Assembly (NCBI GenBank): GCA_002255955.1
Contig: NKIM01000004.1
Span: forward strand, 1-64,000
Length of the DNA stretch: 64,000 nucleotides
Reading direction: 5' to 3'
Source of the DNA: Burkholderiales bacterium PBB2
GTDB taxonomy: Bacteria > Pseudomonadota > Gammaproteobacteria > Burkholderiales > Burkholderiaceae_C
The notes beneath the pieces are model-generated. The model searched no databases, was not told the DNA's origin, and worked only from the letters and a program-made list of their open reading frames with translations. The position numbers and the translations under genes are program-made. This document shows positions 43,014-52,765 of the stretch, piece after piece. Position 1 is the stretch's first letter; each line of letters begins with the position of its first letter.

Positions 43014-44084
43014 GTGCCTGGTTTTCACTCCTCATCAGCGCAGCGCAGCCTGTCTTTGCCCGCACTGGCCCTGCCCGAGCTGGCGGAGCTGGAGCATTTG
43101 CTGCAGCAGGGTGGGGCGCTTTTGCAGCGTCATCATCTGGGCGATGTGGTGTTGCCAGGCGGCAGTCTGCCGGTGCTGGCCCTGACCTTGGGCAACCCCG
43201 ATCCTGCGGTGCCTGCGGTCGGCTTTTTCGGTGGGGTCCACGGGCTGGAGCGCATCGGCGCCGAGGTGGTGATGGCTTTCTTGTCCAGCCTGATCTCGCG
43301 TCTGCATTGGGACAGCAGCCTGCACCGCATGCTCGAGTCTTTGCGTGTGGTGTTTCTGCCCCTGGTCAATCCGGGCGGCATCTGGCGTGGCACCCGGGCC
43401 AATCCTCAGGGTGTGGATTTGATGCGCAACGCCCCCGTGGATGCCGGTGCCGGCGCCTCGCCCTGGGTGGGTGGTCAGCGCCTCAGCGCCAAACTGCCGT
43501 GGTACCGCGGTATCGAGGCCGGGCCGATGGAGGCCGAAAGCCAGGCCTTGTGTGGTCTGGTGGAGCGTGAACTGCTCAGCCATGGGCAATCGCTGGCGGT
43601 CGATTGCCATTCGGGCTTCGGCCTGGTCGATCGGATCTGGTTTCCTTACGCCCATTCGGCGCGGCCGATTCCACATCTGGCCGAGATGCACGCGCTGAGC
43701 CAGATCCTCGATCAGACCCACGCGCAACACCGTTATGTTTTTGAACCGCAGAGCCGCCAGTACCTCACTCATGGTGACCTGTGGGACCATCTCTACCTGC
43801 AGGCCTGCAGCCGCCCGGCCTGCCTGCACCTGCCATTGACCCTGGAGATGGGTTCATGGCTGTGGATCAGGAAGAATCCTCGGCAATTGTTTTCCCGTCA
43901 CGGCATGTTCAACCCCTTGGTCAGTCATCGTCAGCAGCGTGTGCTGCGCCGCCATATCGCATGGCTGGATTTCATTCTTCGCGCCGCGGCGGGCATGCCG
44001 CGCTGGCTGCCTTCGGGCGAGCAGCGCCTCTGGCATGAAGAGCAGGCCTTGAACCGCTGGTACCGGCAGGGGGCCAGGGCATGA
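43014..44084 (+). CDS. M14 family zinc carboxypeptidase-like protein
   Basis: 356 aa. Zinc site HxxE at His76/Glu79 (GVHGLERIG), third ligand His199 in VDCHSGFG, general base Glu278 in LTLEMGSW: all catalytic positions of M14 deacylase/carboxypeptidases are present. No signal peptide, so probably cytoplasmic. The start is GTG 43014. It overlaps the next gene by 4 nt. The substrate is unknown; relatives include amide hydrolases and peptidoglycan peptidases. Confidence 0.85.
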   Translation: MPGFHSSSAQRSLSLPALALPELAELEHLLQQGGALLQRHHLGDVVLPGGSLPVLALTLGNPDPAVPAVGFFGGVHGLERIGAEVVMAFLSSLISRLHWDSSLHRMLESLRVVFLPLVNPGGIWRGTRANPQGVDLMRNAPVDAGAGASPWVGGQRLSAKLPWYRGIEAGPMEAESQALCGLVERELLSHGQSLAVDCHSGFGLVDRIWFPYAHSARPIPHLAEMHALSQILDQTHAQHRYVFEPQSRQYLTHGDLWDHLYLQACSRPACLHLPLTLEMGSWLWIRKNPRQLFSRHGMFNPLVSHRQQRVLRRHIAWLDFILRAAAGMPRWLPSGEQRLWHEEQALNRWYRQGARA

Positions 44085-44980
44085 GCGAGCAGAAGCTGCC
44101 TGAGCTGGCCGAGTCGGCCGACTCGCTTGAATTGGCGGACACCGTGCCCTTGGCCTTGACGCCGTCAGAGCCGGCCGAGGCCTCGGCGACCTGGGTTTTG
44201 TTGCGAGGCTTGTCGCGGGAGTCGGGGCATTGGGGTGAGTTTCCGCGCCTCTTGTTGCGCAAGATCCGCGAGCAGCAGCCGGGCGCACAACTGATCATGC
44301 TGGACCTGCCGGGCAATGGCATGCTGCACCGCCAATCCAGCCCCAGCGAGGTGCCGGCCATGGTGGAGGCCTGCCGGGCGCAGCTGGCGCGCTTTGGTGT
44401 GCAGGGGCCTGTCCATGTGCTGGCCATGTCACTGGGTGCCATGGTGGCCAGCGACTGGATCGGCCGCTACCCCAGCGAGGTCTGCGCCGGCGTCTTGATC
44501 AACACCAGCCTGCGCCCCTTCAGCCCTTTTTACCGCCGCTTGCGGCCGCTGAACTACATGACCTTGCTGATGCTGAGCCTCAGCCGCCTGGGCTACCGCC
44601 AGCGCGAGGCCAAGGTGCTGCGCATGACCACGCGATTGCTCAAGCAGCCCGAGGAAGTGCTGGACCACTGGGTGGCCTTGCAGCGCGAGCGGCCGGTGGG
44701 TGTGCGCAACACCGTGCGCCAGTTGCTGGCGGCCGCGCGCTACGAAGCCAGCCGGCGCCGCCCGGCGGCGCCCATCCTGCTTTTGTGCAGCAAGGCCGAT
44801 CGCCTGGTCGACTGGCGCTGCTCACAGGCCATCAGCCGGGCATGGGGTGCGCCTTTGCGCCTGCACGAGCATGCTGGGCACGATCTGCCGCTGGATGATG
44901 GCCCCTGGGTGGCGCAGGCCGTAGGCGACTGGCTCAAGATGCGGCGCATGCAGGGCCTGGATCACGGCGAATGGCATTGA
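44081..44980 (+). CDS. Alpha/beta hydrolase
   Basis: 299 aa. Nucleophile elbow AMSLGAM, acid in CSKADRLVDW and a late His in HAGHDLPLDDGPW match the alpha/beta hydrolase triad. It is coupled to the M14 gene by ATGA. A Glu/Ala-rich N-terminal tail (about 1-40) precedes the fold. The pair may act on the same substrate: one enzyme cutting an amide, the other an ester. This is inference. Confidence 0.85.
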   Translation: MSEQKLPELAESADSLELADTVPLALTPSEPAEASATWVLLRGLSRESGHWGEFPRLLLRKIREQQPGAQLIMLDLPGNGMLHRQSSPSEVPAMVEACRAQLARFGVQGPVHVLAMSLGAMVASDWIGRYPSEVCAGVLINTSLRPFSPFYRRLRPLNYMTLLMLSLSRLGYRQREAKVLRMTTRLLKQPEEVLDHWVALQRERPVGVRNTVRQLLAAARYEASRRRPAAPILLLCSKADRLVDWRCSQAISRAWGAPLRLHEHAGHDLPLDDGPWVAQAVGDWLKMRRMQGLDHGEWH

Positions 44981-45055
44981 TCGAGGAGGCGCGACGCGGT
45001 GCAGGCTGAGCGCTGCGCTGCTGGGCGCTTGCGACTTTTTACAAGGCCCAGACGC

Positions 45056-45082
45056 AAAAAAGCCCGCTTGCGCGGGCTTTTT
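45056..45082. terminator. Bidirectional terminator between the hydrolase gene and rpsT
   Basis: AAAAAGCCCGC (45057-45067) and GCGGGCTTTTT (45072-45082) form a perfect 11-bp stem with loop TTGC and A/T runs on both sides. Confidence 0.85.
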
Positions 45083-45104
45083 GACTTTGCACCAGAACTG
45101 GTTG

Positions 45105-45398
45105 TTAGGCGGCCAGCGCCTTGATCTTTGCCGACAGACGGCTCTTGTGACGAGCAGCCTTGTTCTTGTGGAAGATGCCCTTGTCAGCGACCGAGTCGAT
45201 CACCGATTGAGCGGTCTTGAACAGTTCGGCGGCCTTGGGCTTGTCGCCAGCGATCACGGCCTTTTGCACGTTCTTGATGACCGTGCGGAAATGGGAGCGC
45301 AGAGCCGTGTTGGCTGCGTTGAGCTTGATGTCCTGGCGAGCGCGCTTGAGGCCCGATGCCGTACGGACGGTCTTCTTGACTTTGGAAGAGGATGCCAT
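45105..45398 (-). CDS. rpsT: 30S ribosomal protein S20
   Basis: 97-aa primary 16S rRNA-binding protein of the small subunit. The N-terminus [20 protein letters not shown] and the helix-rich basic body [36 protein letters not shown] are characteristic. Monocistronic, with its own promoter at 45433-45461 and terminator at 45056-45082. Confidence 0.97.
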   Translation of the reverse strand: MASSSKVKKTVRTASGLKRARQDIKLNAANTALRSHFRTVIKNVQKAVIAGDKPKAAELFKTAQSVIDSVADKGIFHKNKAARHKSRLSAKIKALAA

Positions 45399-45432
45399 GC
45401 TGTAAATCTACCCAGTTGGTGCAAAGACCGCG

Positions 45433-45461
45433 AGTATAGCACTGAAATAACAGTGAAACAA
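45433..45461 (-). promoter_or_regulatory. Predicted sigma-70 promoter of rpsT
   Basis: On the minus strand: TTGTTT (45461-45456), exactly 17 bp, TATACT (45438-45433), about 35 bp upstream of the start codon. The spacer holds an inverted repeat CACTG-N6-CAGTG (45440-45455), a possible operator. The rest of the gap to murJ (45462-45745) holds a 12-bp tandem repeat at 45582-45605 and nothing else that I can support. Confidence 0.7.
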
Positions 45462-45745
45462 AGGCCCATGCGGCGTTGGCCGCTCGAAAGCGACGAGGGC
45501 ACACATCATAATGCGTCGCCCGGCTGGCCATCAAGCGCGCCGTGGCCTGCTGTCGGTGCGCTTAACTTGCGGTTTGAATGCAGGCGGCTGATGAGGCGGC
45601 TGATGGGATGGGCGTGCGTGTCTGTTGTCGCGTATCCCGCTGTGCCGCTGGCTTGATTTGCCATGGCTCCTGTCCTTTCTTTTTGTTTGAGCTCGCTGCG
45701 CACCACGCAGCGGCTGTCTTGCTCTTGATTGAGTCTGTGTCGACC

Positions 45746-47308
45746 ATGAATTTATTGCGCGCTGCGTCGCTGATTTCCATCTTCACCCTGGTGTCGCGCA
45801 TCACCGGGCTCATGCGCGAGCAGATGGTGGCGGCCATGTTTGGTGCGGGCGTGCTGTCGGATGCATTCCTGGTGGCCTTTCGCATTCCGAACATGTTGCG
45901 CCGCCTGTTTGCGGAAGGTGCCTTCTCGCAGGCCTTTGTGCCGGTGCTGGCGGCCACGCGCGCCAAGCATGGTGATGAGGCAACCCGCGATTTGATCGAT
46001 GCCGTGGCCTCGGTGCTGGCCTGGGCCCTGGCGGCCACCTGCGTGATCGGTGTGCTGGCGGCGCCGGTGCTGGTCTGGATGCTGGGCTCTGGCATGCCGG
46101 ACAAGGGGCAGGACGCGGCCGTGGTGATGACGCGCTGGATGTTCCCCTACATCGGTTGCATGTCCATGGTGGCCTTGGCGGCCGGCATTCTCAACACCTG
46201 GAAGCGTTTCATGGTGCCGGCGGTGACGCCGGTGATCCTCAACCTCTGTGTGCTGGCTTTTGGTTGGTGGATGACGCCGGTGGTGGCGGATTGGGGCTAC
46301 CCGCCGATCTACTCGATGGCCGTCGGGGTGATGGTCGGCGGCGTCCTGCAATTGCTGATTCAATTCCCGGCGCTGAGCCGCATCGGCGTGCGCCCGAGCA
46401 TTGCGTTTCTCCCTTCGGGCCTGCGTCGCGCCAGCACCCACCCCGGCGTGGGCACGATCTTGCGTCAGATGGGGCCGGCCTTGCTCGGCGTGGGCGTGGC
46501 CCAGCTGTCCTTGTTGATCAACACCCAGATCTCCAGCCACATCGCCGAAGGCGCCACCTCCTGGCTCAACTATGCCGACCGCCTGATGGAATTCCCCATG
46601 GCCTTGCTGGGTGTGGCTCTGGGTTCGGTGCTCACGCCTCAGCTTTCGGCTGCGCAGGCCAAGGACGATGGTCAGCAATATTCCGATCTGCTGGATTGGG
46701 GCTTGCGCCTGGTGCTGCTTTTCGGTCTGCCCTGCGCCGTGGCGCTGCTGGTGTTTGCCGAGCCGCTGGTGGCGGTGCTTTACCACCGCAAGGCGTTTCT
46801 GGCGGTCGATGTCGTGAACACCGGTCACGCGGTCATGGGTTGGGGCGTGGGCTTGATGGGTTTGCTGGCCATCAAGGTGCTGGCGCCGGGCTTTTATGCC
46901 AAGCAGGACACGCGCACGCCGGTGCGCATCGCCATCGGCGTGCTGGCCTTGACGCAGCTTTTCAATCTGATTTTTGTGCCCCTGGTGGGCGTGGCGGGGC
47001 TGGCCTTGTCGATCGGCCTGGGCGCCATGGTCAATGCCTTCTGGTTGCTGCGCGGCTTGCGGCGGCAGGGCAGCTACCGGCCGGTGGCGGGCTGGTGGCT
47101 GTTTGCGCTCAAGGTGGCGCTGGCCAGCGCAGCCATGGGCGTGCTGCAGTGGCAGCTGGCGCAGCGCCTGGACTGGATCGCCCTGGGCAAGACCGAGGGT
47201 CTGCGTGCGCTCTGGATGGCGGGCAGCCTGGGCGCGTCGGCCTTGCTGTACTTCTTGCTGCTCACGGTCATGGGCTTGCGCCTGCGTCAGTTCATGCGCC
47301 GCGCCTAA
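45746..47308 (+). CDS. murJ: Lipid II flippase MurJ (MviN)
   Basis: Inner-membrane protein moving lipid II to the periplasmic face for peptidoglycan synthesis. 520 aa, about 14 hydrophobic spans, start MNLLRAASLISIFTLVSRITGLMREQ typical of the family, then AFRIPNMLRRLFAEGAFSQAFVP. ATG 45746 was taken; the upstream frame lacks conservation. It is followed after 9 bp by the SirB1-like gene. Confidence 0.96.
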   Translation: MNLLRAASLISIFTLVSRITGLMREQMVAAMFGAGVLSDAFLVAFRIPNMLRRLFAEGAFSQAFVPVLAATRAKHGDEATRDLIDAVASVLAWALAATCVIGVLAAPVLVWMLGSGMPDKGQDAAVVMTRWMFPYIGCMSMVALAAGILNTWKRFMVPAVTPVILNLCVLAFGWWMTPVVADWGYPPIYSMAVGVMVGGVLQLLIQFPALSRIGVRPSIAFLPSGLRRASTHPGVGTILRQMGPALLGVGVAQLSLLINTQISSHIAEGATSWLNYADRLMEFPMALLGVALGSVLTPQLSAAQAKDDGQQYSDLLDWGLRLVLLFGLPCAVALLVFAEPLVAVLYHRKAFLAVDVVNTGHAVMGWGVGLMGLLAIKVLAPGFYAKQDTRTPVRIAIGVLALTQLFNLIFVPLVGVAGLALSIGLGAMVNAFWLLRGLRRQGSYRPVAGWWLFALKVALASAAMGVLQWQLAQRLDWIALGKTEGLRALWMAGSLGASALLYFLLLTVMGLRLRQFMRRA

Positions 47309-47317
47309 ACTGAGGCC

Positions 47318-48187
47318 ATGAGCCATTCCCTGCGCCTGGAGGCGCCCACGCCGATCGAGTACTTTGCCGCGCTGGTGGCCGAAGATGCGGGCCTGAACCT
47401 GCTGGAGGCGGCCGCCTCGCTGGCGCAGGATGAGCACCCGGATCTGGATGTGCAGGCCGTCTTGTCCGAGGTGGATGCGCTGGGCTTGCGTCTGCGCCAG
47501 CGCCTGCCGGCCGATGCCTCGGCTCAGGGCAAGCTGCGCAGCCTGTGCCGCTACTTCTACGAAGAGCTGGGCTTTGCCGGCAACGTCAACAACTACTACG
47601 AGCGCGACAACAGCTTCATCCACCGGGTGCTGGCTACGCGGCGCGGCATTCCCATCAGCCTGGCGGTGGTCTTTCTGGAGCTGGCCACTCAGCTGGGGCT
47701 GCGTGCGCAGGGCTTGGCCTTTCCTGGGCATTTCCTGGTGCGCATCAGCATGGGCAATGGCGAGCTCATCCTGGATCCGTTCACCGGCCAATCGCTGTCG
47801 CGCAGCCGGCTGGATGAACTGCAGCAGGCTTTTCGCGGCAGCACCGGCCTGCAGGGTGAGGTGGATCTGCCGGTGGACTTGTTCTTGCAGCCCACGCCAC
47901 CGCGCGACATCCTGGCCCGCATGCTGCGCAATCTGAAAGAAATTCACCGTGCCGCCCAGGACTGGACCCGTTTGCTGGCGGTGCAGCAGCGCCTGGTGAT
48001 CCTGCTGCCGCATTCGGCCCTGGAGCGTCGGGATCGTGGCCTGGTGCTGGAGTCACTCGGCCACTGGCCGGCGGCGGCGGAGGACCTGGAGGCCTACCTG
48101 GCCCAGGAGCCCAAGGCGCTCGACGGACCCATGTTGCAAGAGCGGCTGGCGCGTCTGCGCGAGCGTGGCGGGCCGGCGCTGCATTGA
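47318..48187 (+). CDS. SirB1-family transglutaminase-like/TPR protein
   Basis: 289 aa. Transglutaminase-like core 2 region includes LCRYFYEELGFAGNVNNYYERDNSFIHRVLATRRGIPISLAVVFLELA and FPGHFLVRI, the SirB1/UPF0162 pattern. The C-terminal part is a TPR-like helical repeat (LERRDRGLVLESLGHWPAAAEDLEAYL). The catalytic Cys usual for transglutaminases is not at its normal place, so it is probably not a peptidase. Probably co-transcribed with murJ. Confidence 0.9.
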   Translation: MSHSLRLEAPTPIEYFAALVAEDAGLNLLEAAASLAQDEHPDLDVQAVLSEVDALGLRLRQRLPADASAQGKLRSLCRYFYEELGFAGNVNNYYERDNSFIHRVLATRRGIPISLAVVFLELATQLGLRAQGLAFPGHFLVRISMGNGELILDPFTGQSLSRSRLDELQQAFRGSTGLQGEVDLPVDLFLQPTPPRDILARMLRNLKEIHRAAQDWTRLLAVQQRLVILLPHSALERRDRGLVLESLGHWPAAAEDLEAYLAQEPKALDGPMLQERLARLRERGGPALH

Positions 48188-48360
48188 GCGCTGGCGATGA
48201 ATTTCATGCCGGCGCACGCCTTTAGAATCGGGGCCGCCGCGAGCGAGCTGTTGGGGTGGACTGACAGACTTCTGGCTTGCAGGGCACAGGCGTTTGCTGC
48301 CAGCTCGCATGGGGTGTGCATGAGGTACGAGGTGAACGTGGTCTTGGAGATGAACCGGTT

Positions 48361-49044
48361 TTGAAGCAGATCCCGCTTGCCATCGGCCCCGCGCCGATGT
48401 TCACCTTTGATAATTTCCTGCCCGGCGCCAACAGCGCGGCATTGGCCCATCTGCAGTCACTGCGCACGGGCTCGGTGGCGCCGCCGCCGGTCTTCCTCTG
48501 GGGTGTGCCCGGCTGCGGCAAGACCCATGTGCTGCGCGCCCTGGCCCATGCCTGGCAAGAGGCGGGCGCCCAGGTCGGCTGGTATGACGCCGACACGCCG
48601 CTGCCTTGGGAGTTGCCCAGCCAGCCCAGCCTTTTGTTGATGGACGATTGCGAGCGTTTCGATGCGGGTCAGCAGCATGCGGCTTTCGCACTGTTTGTCG
48701 AGGCGGCCACCCATGGCCTGGCCGTGGTGGCCAGCGGCAGCGCGCCGCCGGTCGATCTGGATTTGCGCGAGGACCTGCGCACCCGCCTTGGCTGGGGCCC
48801 CACCTTTGCCTTGCAGCCGCTGAGCGAGCAGGAGATGCGCGCGGCCCTGCGCCGCGAGGCCGACCGGCGTGGCATTTTGCTGGCCGATGAGGTGATCGAT
48901 TATTTGTTGACCCGCTTTGCCCGTGATCTCAAGCACCTGATGCGCTTGCTCGATCGTCTCGATGAATTTGCCCTGGCCGCCAAGCGCGCGGTCACGGTGC
49001 CCCTGCTGCGCCAGATGCTGGCCGATGAAGGAATGGCCGGATGA
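48361..49044 (+). CDS. hda: DnaA regulatory inactivator Hda
   Basis: AAA+ protein that, with the sliding clamp, triggers ATP hydrolysis on DnaA after replication starts. 227 aa (E. coli 233). The start TTG 48361 gives MKQIPLAI, which resembles the clamp-binding QL-x-L-x-L motif and matches the Burkholderiales start. Walker A GVPGCGKTH and Walker B SLLLMDDCE are present; GGAG sits 11 nt upstream. Overlaps the next gene by 4 nt. Confidence 0.9.
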   Translation: MKQIPLAIGPAPMFTFDNFLPGANSAALAHLQSLRTGSVAPPPVFLWGVPGCGKTHVLRALAHAWQEAGAQVGWYDADTPLPWELPSQPSLLLMDDCERFDAGQQHAAFALFVEAATHGLAVVASGSAPPVDLDLREDLRTRLGWGPTFALQPLSEQEMRAALRREADRRGILLADEVIDYLLTRFARDLKHLMRLLDRLDEFALAAKRAVTVPLLRQMLADEGMAG

Positions 49045-49727
49045 ATGCGCCCGCCCCGCAAGCCCTGACCCTGTTTGATCTCGACGGCACCCTGATTCCG
49101 AACGACTCTGACCATGCCTTCGGCAGCTTCATGGTCCAGATTGGCTGGGCCGATGGCGCCGAATGGCAGGCGCGCAACGACGAGTTCTATGCCCAGTACC
49201 AGGCCGGCTGCCTGGATCTGAATGCCTACATCGAGTTCGCCACCTCGGTCTGGCGGCGCCGGCCGGTGGCCGAGGCCCTGGCGGCGCGTGAGCGCTTCAT
49301 GGCCGAGGTGATGGCGCCCTTGATCGGTGACAATGCGCGGGCGCTGGTGCAGCGGCATGCCGACGCCGGTGATCTGCTGGCCATCGTCACCGCCACCAAC
49401 GAGTTCGTCACGGCGCCGATTGCTGCGGCTTTTGGCGTGCCGCACCTGATCGCCGTGCGCCTGGAGCGCGACGGGCAGGGCCAGTGCACCGGGCGGATCG
49501 ACGGCGTGCCGTCCTTCCAGGCCGGCAAGATCGAGCGCGTCCAGCAATGGCTGGCGGGCTTGGGACGACAATGGCAGGACTTCGAGCGTGTGAACTTCTA
49601 CAGCGACTCGATCAACGATTTGCCGCTTCTGGAGCTGGTCAGCCACCCGGTGGCCACCAACCCGACGCCGGCCCTGGCGGACATCGCGTCCGCCCGCGGC
49701 TGGCCCCAACTGAATCTGTTCGCATGA
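49041..49727 (+). CDS. HAD-IB family hydrolase (SerB-like phosphatase)
   Basis: 228 aa. Motif I FDLDGTL with Asp13 nucleophile and Asp15, motif II in VTATNEFVTAPIA, motif III Lys in FQAGKIERVQQW, motif IV NFYSDSINDLPLL. This is the HAD subfamily IB pattern near phosphoserine phosphatase. Embedded in hda-HAD-pcnB with ATGA overlaps on both sides. The substrate is not identified. Confidence 0.92.
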   Translation: MNAPAPQALTLFDLDGTLIPNDSDHAFGSFMVQIGWADGAEWQARNDEFYAQYQAGCLDLNAYIEFATSVWRRRPVAEALAARERFMAEVMAPLIGDNARALVQRHADAGDLLAIVTATNEFVTAPIAAAFGVPHLIAVRLERDGQGQCTGRIDGVPSFQAGKIERVQQWLAGLGRQWQDFERVNFYSDSINDLPLLELVSHPVATNPTPALADIASARGWPQLNLFA

Positions 49728-51346
49728 TCAAAAAATTCATAGACAAGCTGCTGGGCAAGCCCTCCGCCGGCAAGGCCGCCAAGGCACCCAAGGAAGCGAA
49801 GACCGGCCATGGCTCGCTCGGCAAGCGGGTCGAGGTGGGCGTTGAGGATCACGGCATCGATCCCAGCCTGCTCGACGAACGCGCGGTGCGCGTGGTCGAG
49901 ACCCTGGCCAATGCGGGCTTCGAGGCCTATATCGTCGGCGGCGCGGTGCGCGACCTGCTGCTGGGCATGCGGCCCAAGGATTTCGATGTGGCGACCAATG
50001 CCACGCCCGAGCAGGTCAAGGGCTTGTTCCGCCGTGCCTTCATCATCGGCCGGCGCTTTCGCATCGTCCATGTGGTTTACGGCCGGGGCCGTGAGCACGA
50101 GGTGATCGAGGTGTCGACCTTCCGCGCCTTGCTGGGCCAGGAATCGGCCGAGCAGGTCAGCGGCAACGAGAAAACCTCCAAGGCCGAACTGGCTGGCAAA
50201 AGCCATGTGGTGGACGCCGAAGGCCGCGTGCTGCGTGACAACGTCTGGGGTCCGCAGATCGAGGATGCCGCCCGCCGCGACTTCACCGTCAACGCCCTCT
50301 ACTACGACCCGCAGCGTCAGCTGGTGGTGGATTACCACGGCGGCCTGGCCGACGCGAAGCAGCGCGTGCTGCGCATGATCGGCGACCCGGAAGCTCGCTA
50401 CCGTGAAGACCCGGTGCGCATCATCCGCGCCGTGCGTTTTGCTGCCAAGCTGGGTTTCGAGCTCGAACCCAAGACCCGTGCGCCCATCCAGGCCAGCGCG
50501 GCTTTGCTCAGCAATGTGCCGATTTCGCGCATGTTCGACGAGATGATCAAGCTGCTGCAGACCGGCCACTCCTTGGCCAGCCTGGAGTCTCTGCGCAAGC
50601 TGGGCCTGGCGCGCGGGGTGTTCCCGGTGCTGGATGCCATGCTGACCGAATCGGGCGAGCTGCCGGCCGGCATGCGCGGAGATTTTGTGCGCATGGCTTT
50701 TGAAGACACCGATCTGCGCGTGCGCGAAGGCCGTGGCGTCTCGCCCAGCTTCATGTTGGCCTGCATGTTGTGGTTTGAGGTGCTGGAACGCTGGAACCGC
50801 CTGCGCGAAGCCGGCGAGCCGGTGGTGCCGGCCCTGCAGCAGGCCATCGACACGGTCTTCGATGCCCGCATCGGCGACATCTCTGGCCGCGGCAAGCTGG
50901 CCACCGATATGCGCGAGATCTGGATGATGCAGCCGCGCTTCGAGCGCCGCAGCGGCAGCGGGGTCTACACCTTGATCGAACAGCCGCGCTACCGCGCCGG
51001 CTTTGACTTCCTGCGCCTGCGCGCCGATGCCGGCGAGATCGAGCCGGCCCTGGCCGATTGGTGGGAAGACTTTGCCCTGGGCAGCGATGACGAGCGCGAA
51101 GCCCTGCTTGAAGACGTGCGCGAGCTGGAGAAACAGCAGCGCCGCGCCGCCAAGACCCATCAGCTGCCGCGCAAGGAGGGCATAGGTCCGGTGGGTGCGC
51201 CCGATGATGTGGCCGAGGCTTTGTCCGAAGGCAAAGCGCCGGCCAAGAAGCGCCGTCGCCGCCGCAAGCCGGCCTCGCAGCGCGGCGCCGGTGAGGGCGG
51301 AGCGACGGCATCGGGCGGCGAGGGCGGCCCGGGCGGTGAGGCCTGA
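49724..51346 (+). CDS. pcnB: Poly(A) polymerase I
   Basis: Adds 3' poly(A) tails to RNA, marking it for decay. 540 aa (E. coli 465). Nucleotidyltransferase core at about 60-200: [32 protein letters not shown], with the acidic DFD pair, then the [12 protein letters not shown] motif and RFAAKLGF region. The C-terminal 70 residues are a basic, low-complexity tail ([12 protein letters not shown]). Starts at ATG 49724, 4 nt inside the HAD gene. Confidence 0.96.
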   Translation: MIKKFIDKLLGKPSAGKAAKAPKEAKTGHGSLGKRVEVGVEDHGIDPSLLDERAVRVVETLANAGFEAYIVGGAVRDLLLGMRPKDFDVATNATPEQVKGLFRRAFIIGRRFRIVHVVYGRGREHEVIEVSTFRALLGQESAEQVSGNEKTSKAELAGKSHVVDAEGRVLRDNVWGPQIEDAARRDFTVNALYYDPQRQLVVDYHGGLADAKQRVLRMIGDPEARYREDPVRIIRAVRFAAKLGFELEPKTRAPIQASAALLSNVPISRMFDEMIKLLQTGHSLASLESLRKLGLARGVFPVLDAMLTESGELPAGMRGDFVRMAFEDTDLRVREGRGVSPSFMLACMLWFEVLERWNRLREAGEPVVPALQQAIDTVFDARIGDISGRGKLATDMREIWMMQPRFERRSGSGVYTLIEQPRYRAGFDFLRLRADAGEIEPALADWWEDFALGSDDEREALLEDVRELEKQQRRAAKTHQLPRKEGIGPVGAPDDVAEALSEGKAPAKKRRRRRKPASQRGAGEGGATASGGEGGPGGEA

Positions 51347-51887
51347 GTCCTTGGCCTCAGCGGGTGTGCAGGGCTCAGCCGCTGAGGTCTTCGTCGGCCT
51401 GGGTGCCAATCTCGGGGATCTGGCGGCCACGCTGAACGCCGCACTGGCCGACTTGGCGGCCTTGCCGCAGACGCAGCTGCTGGCTGTGTCCAGCGCCTAC
51501 CGCAGCGCGCCGGTGGAGGCGGGTGGGCCGGATTTCCTCAATGCGGTCGCTCGACTGCATACCGGGCTGACGCCCTTGGAATTGCTGGATGCGCTGCAGG
51601 CCATCGAGCTGCGCCACGGCCGCGAGCGGCCTTTCGTCAATGCGCCGCGCACCTTGGATCTGGATGTGCTCAGCCATGGCGGCCTGAGCCTGGATCTGCC
51701 GCGTCTGCGCTTGCCGCACCCGCGCCTGCATCAGCGAGCTTTTGTCCTGCGGCCTTTGATCGAGCTGGCCCCCGAGTTGCGCTTGCCGGGCCTGCAGCGC
51801 TTGGATTCGTATCTGGCGGTCGTTCAGGACCAGGTCATCGAATGCTTGGGTCCGATCCTGAGCGACCGGAAAGGCGCCGCATGCTGA
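51336..51887 (+). CDS. folK: HPPK (2-amino-4-hydroxy-6-hydroxymethyldihydropteridine diphosphokinase)
   Basis: Folate synthesis: pyrophosphorylates the dihydropterin with ATP. Conserved [46 protein letters not shown] and [16 protein letters not shown]. The start is uncertain: GTG 51336 (183 aa, overlaps the pcnB stop by 11 nt), TTG 51351 and GTG 51366 are all possible. Its 3' end overlaps the DUF486 gene by 7 nt. PcnB-folK linkage is common in proteobacteria. Confidence 0.93.
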   Translation: MRPESLASAGVQGSAAEVFVGLGANLGDLAATLNAALADLAALPQTQLLAVSSAYRSAPVEAGGPDFLNAVARLHTGLTPLELLDALQAIELRHGRERPFVNAPRTLDLDVLSHGGLSLDLPRLRLPHPRLHQRAFVLRPLIELAPELRLPGLQRLDSYLAVVQDQVIECLGPILSDRKGAAC

Positions 51888-52237
51888 GCGGTCTTGCGGG
51901 TTGGCAGACCCTGGGTCTGCTGCTGCTGTCGAATCTCTTCATGACGGTGGCCTGGTACGGCCACCTCAAGAACATGGCGTCCAAGCCCTGGTGGATCGCG
52001 GCACTCCTGAGCTGGGGCATTGCCCTGTTCGAGTACTTGTTGCAGGTGCCGGCCAACCGCATCGGCTACGGCGCCGGCTTCAGTCTGGCCCAGCTCAAGA
52101 TCACGCAGGAGGTGGTCACTTTGGCGGTCTTTGTGCCGTTTTCGGTGATCTACATGGGCCAGCCCTTCAAGACCGATTTCATCTGGGCCGGTCTGTGCCT
52201 GATGGGCGCGGTCTATTTCATCTTCCGCGGCCCCTGA
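51881..52237 (+). CDS. DMT family protein (DUF486)
   Basis: 118-aa inner-membrane protein with four predicted spans, similar to the DUF486 family of half-size drug/metabolite transporters: [59 protein letters not shown]. Overlaps folK by 7 nt. The substrate is unknown. Confidence 0.88.
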   Translation: MLSGLAGWQTLGLLLLSNLFMTVAWYGHLKNMASKPWWIAALLSWGIALFEYLLQVPANRIGYGAGFSLAQLKITQEVVTLAVFVPFSVIYMGQPFKTDFIWAGLCLMGAVYFIFRGP

Positions 52238-52258
52238 TCGGGCCGGTTTGATGGGCGC

Positions 52259-52765
52259 TCAGCGGCTGCTGCCGCTGCTGCTGCTTGGGTCCTGGCTGAT
52301 TTCCTGCGCCGCCTCAACCTGGGTTTCGAAATAGCGCTGGGCGCTGAAGGCGATGGTGGTCATCAGCGAAATGCCGCCAAGGAACACGCAAGCCACCACC
52401 CCGATGACGGCACCCCAGCCGCTGGGTCGGCTGGCCCGGCCGCCGTTGTGCTGAGCATCCCATTTCTCGTCCGAGCTCAGGCCGTAGACGATGCCGCAAA
52501 TCATGGCATTGACCAGCATCAGGCCCAGCAAGGGCATCAGCACCCAGCTCAGGCGGTCGTCCTGGCCCAGCAACTCCATGCGTTGCAGGCCGTAGAGGCC
52601 CAGCAGGGTCGGCCAGGGGTGCAGCCAGGCCAGGCGGTCGCCGAAGCCGTAGAGGTAGAAGCGGTGCAGGCCCAGGCTGCCCAGCACCAGGGCCAGCCAG
52701 GTGGCCAGGGTCTTGGATTTGTGAGCGCCGCTCGGGCTTGCGTCGGTCGACTTCAGCTCGCTCAT
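52259..52765 (-). CDS. TM2-domain membrane protein
   Basis: 168 aa. Residues about 18-80 look like a TM2 domain: KTLATWLALVLGSLGLHRFYLYG, then further hydrophobic segments at about 80-95 and 115-140. The C-terminal tail is Ser-rich (SSSSGSSR). Its start overlaps the stop of the upstream GNAT gene by 4 nt, so they are translated together. Function unknown. Confidence 0.8.
   Translation of the reverse strand: MSELKSTDASPSGAHKSKTLATWLALVLGSLGLHRFYLYGFGDRLAWLHPWPTLLGLYGLQRMELLGQDDRLSWVLMPLLGLMLVNAMICGIVYGLSSDEKWDAQHNGGRASRPSGWGAVIGVVACVFLGGISLMTTIAFSAQRYFETQVEAAQEISQDPSSSSGSSR

Noticed and set aside
45582-45605. Two tandem copies of AGGCGGCTGATG
   Set aside because: Only two copies of 12 bp with no further repeats; probably chance in GC-rich DNA between rpsT and murJ.
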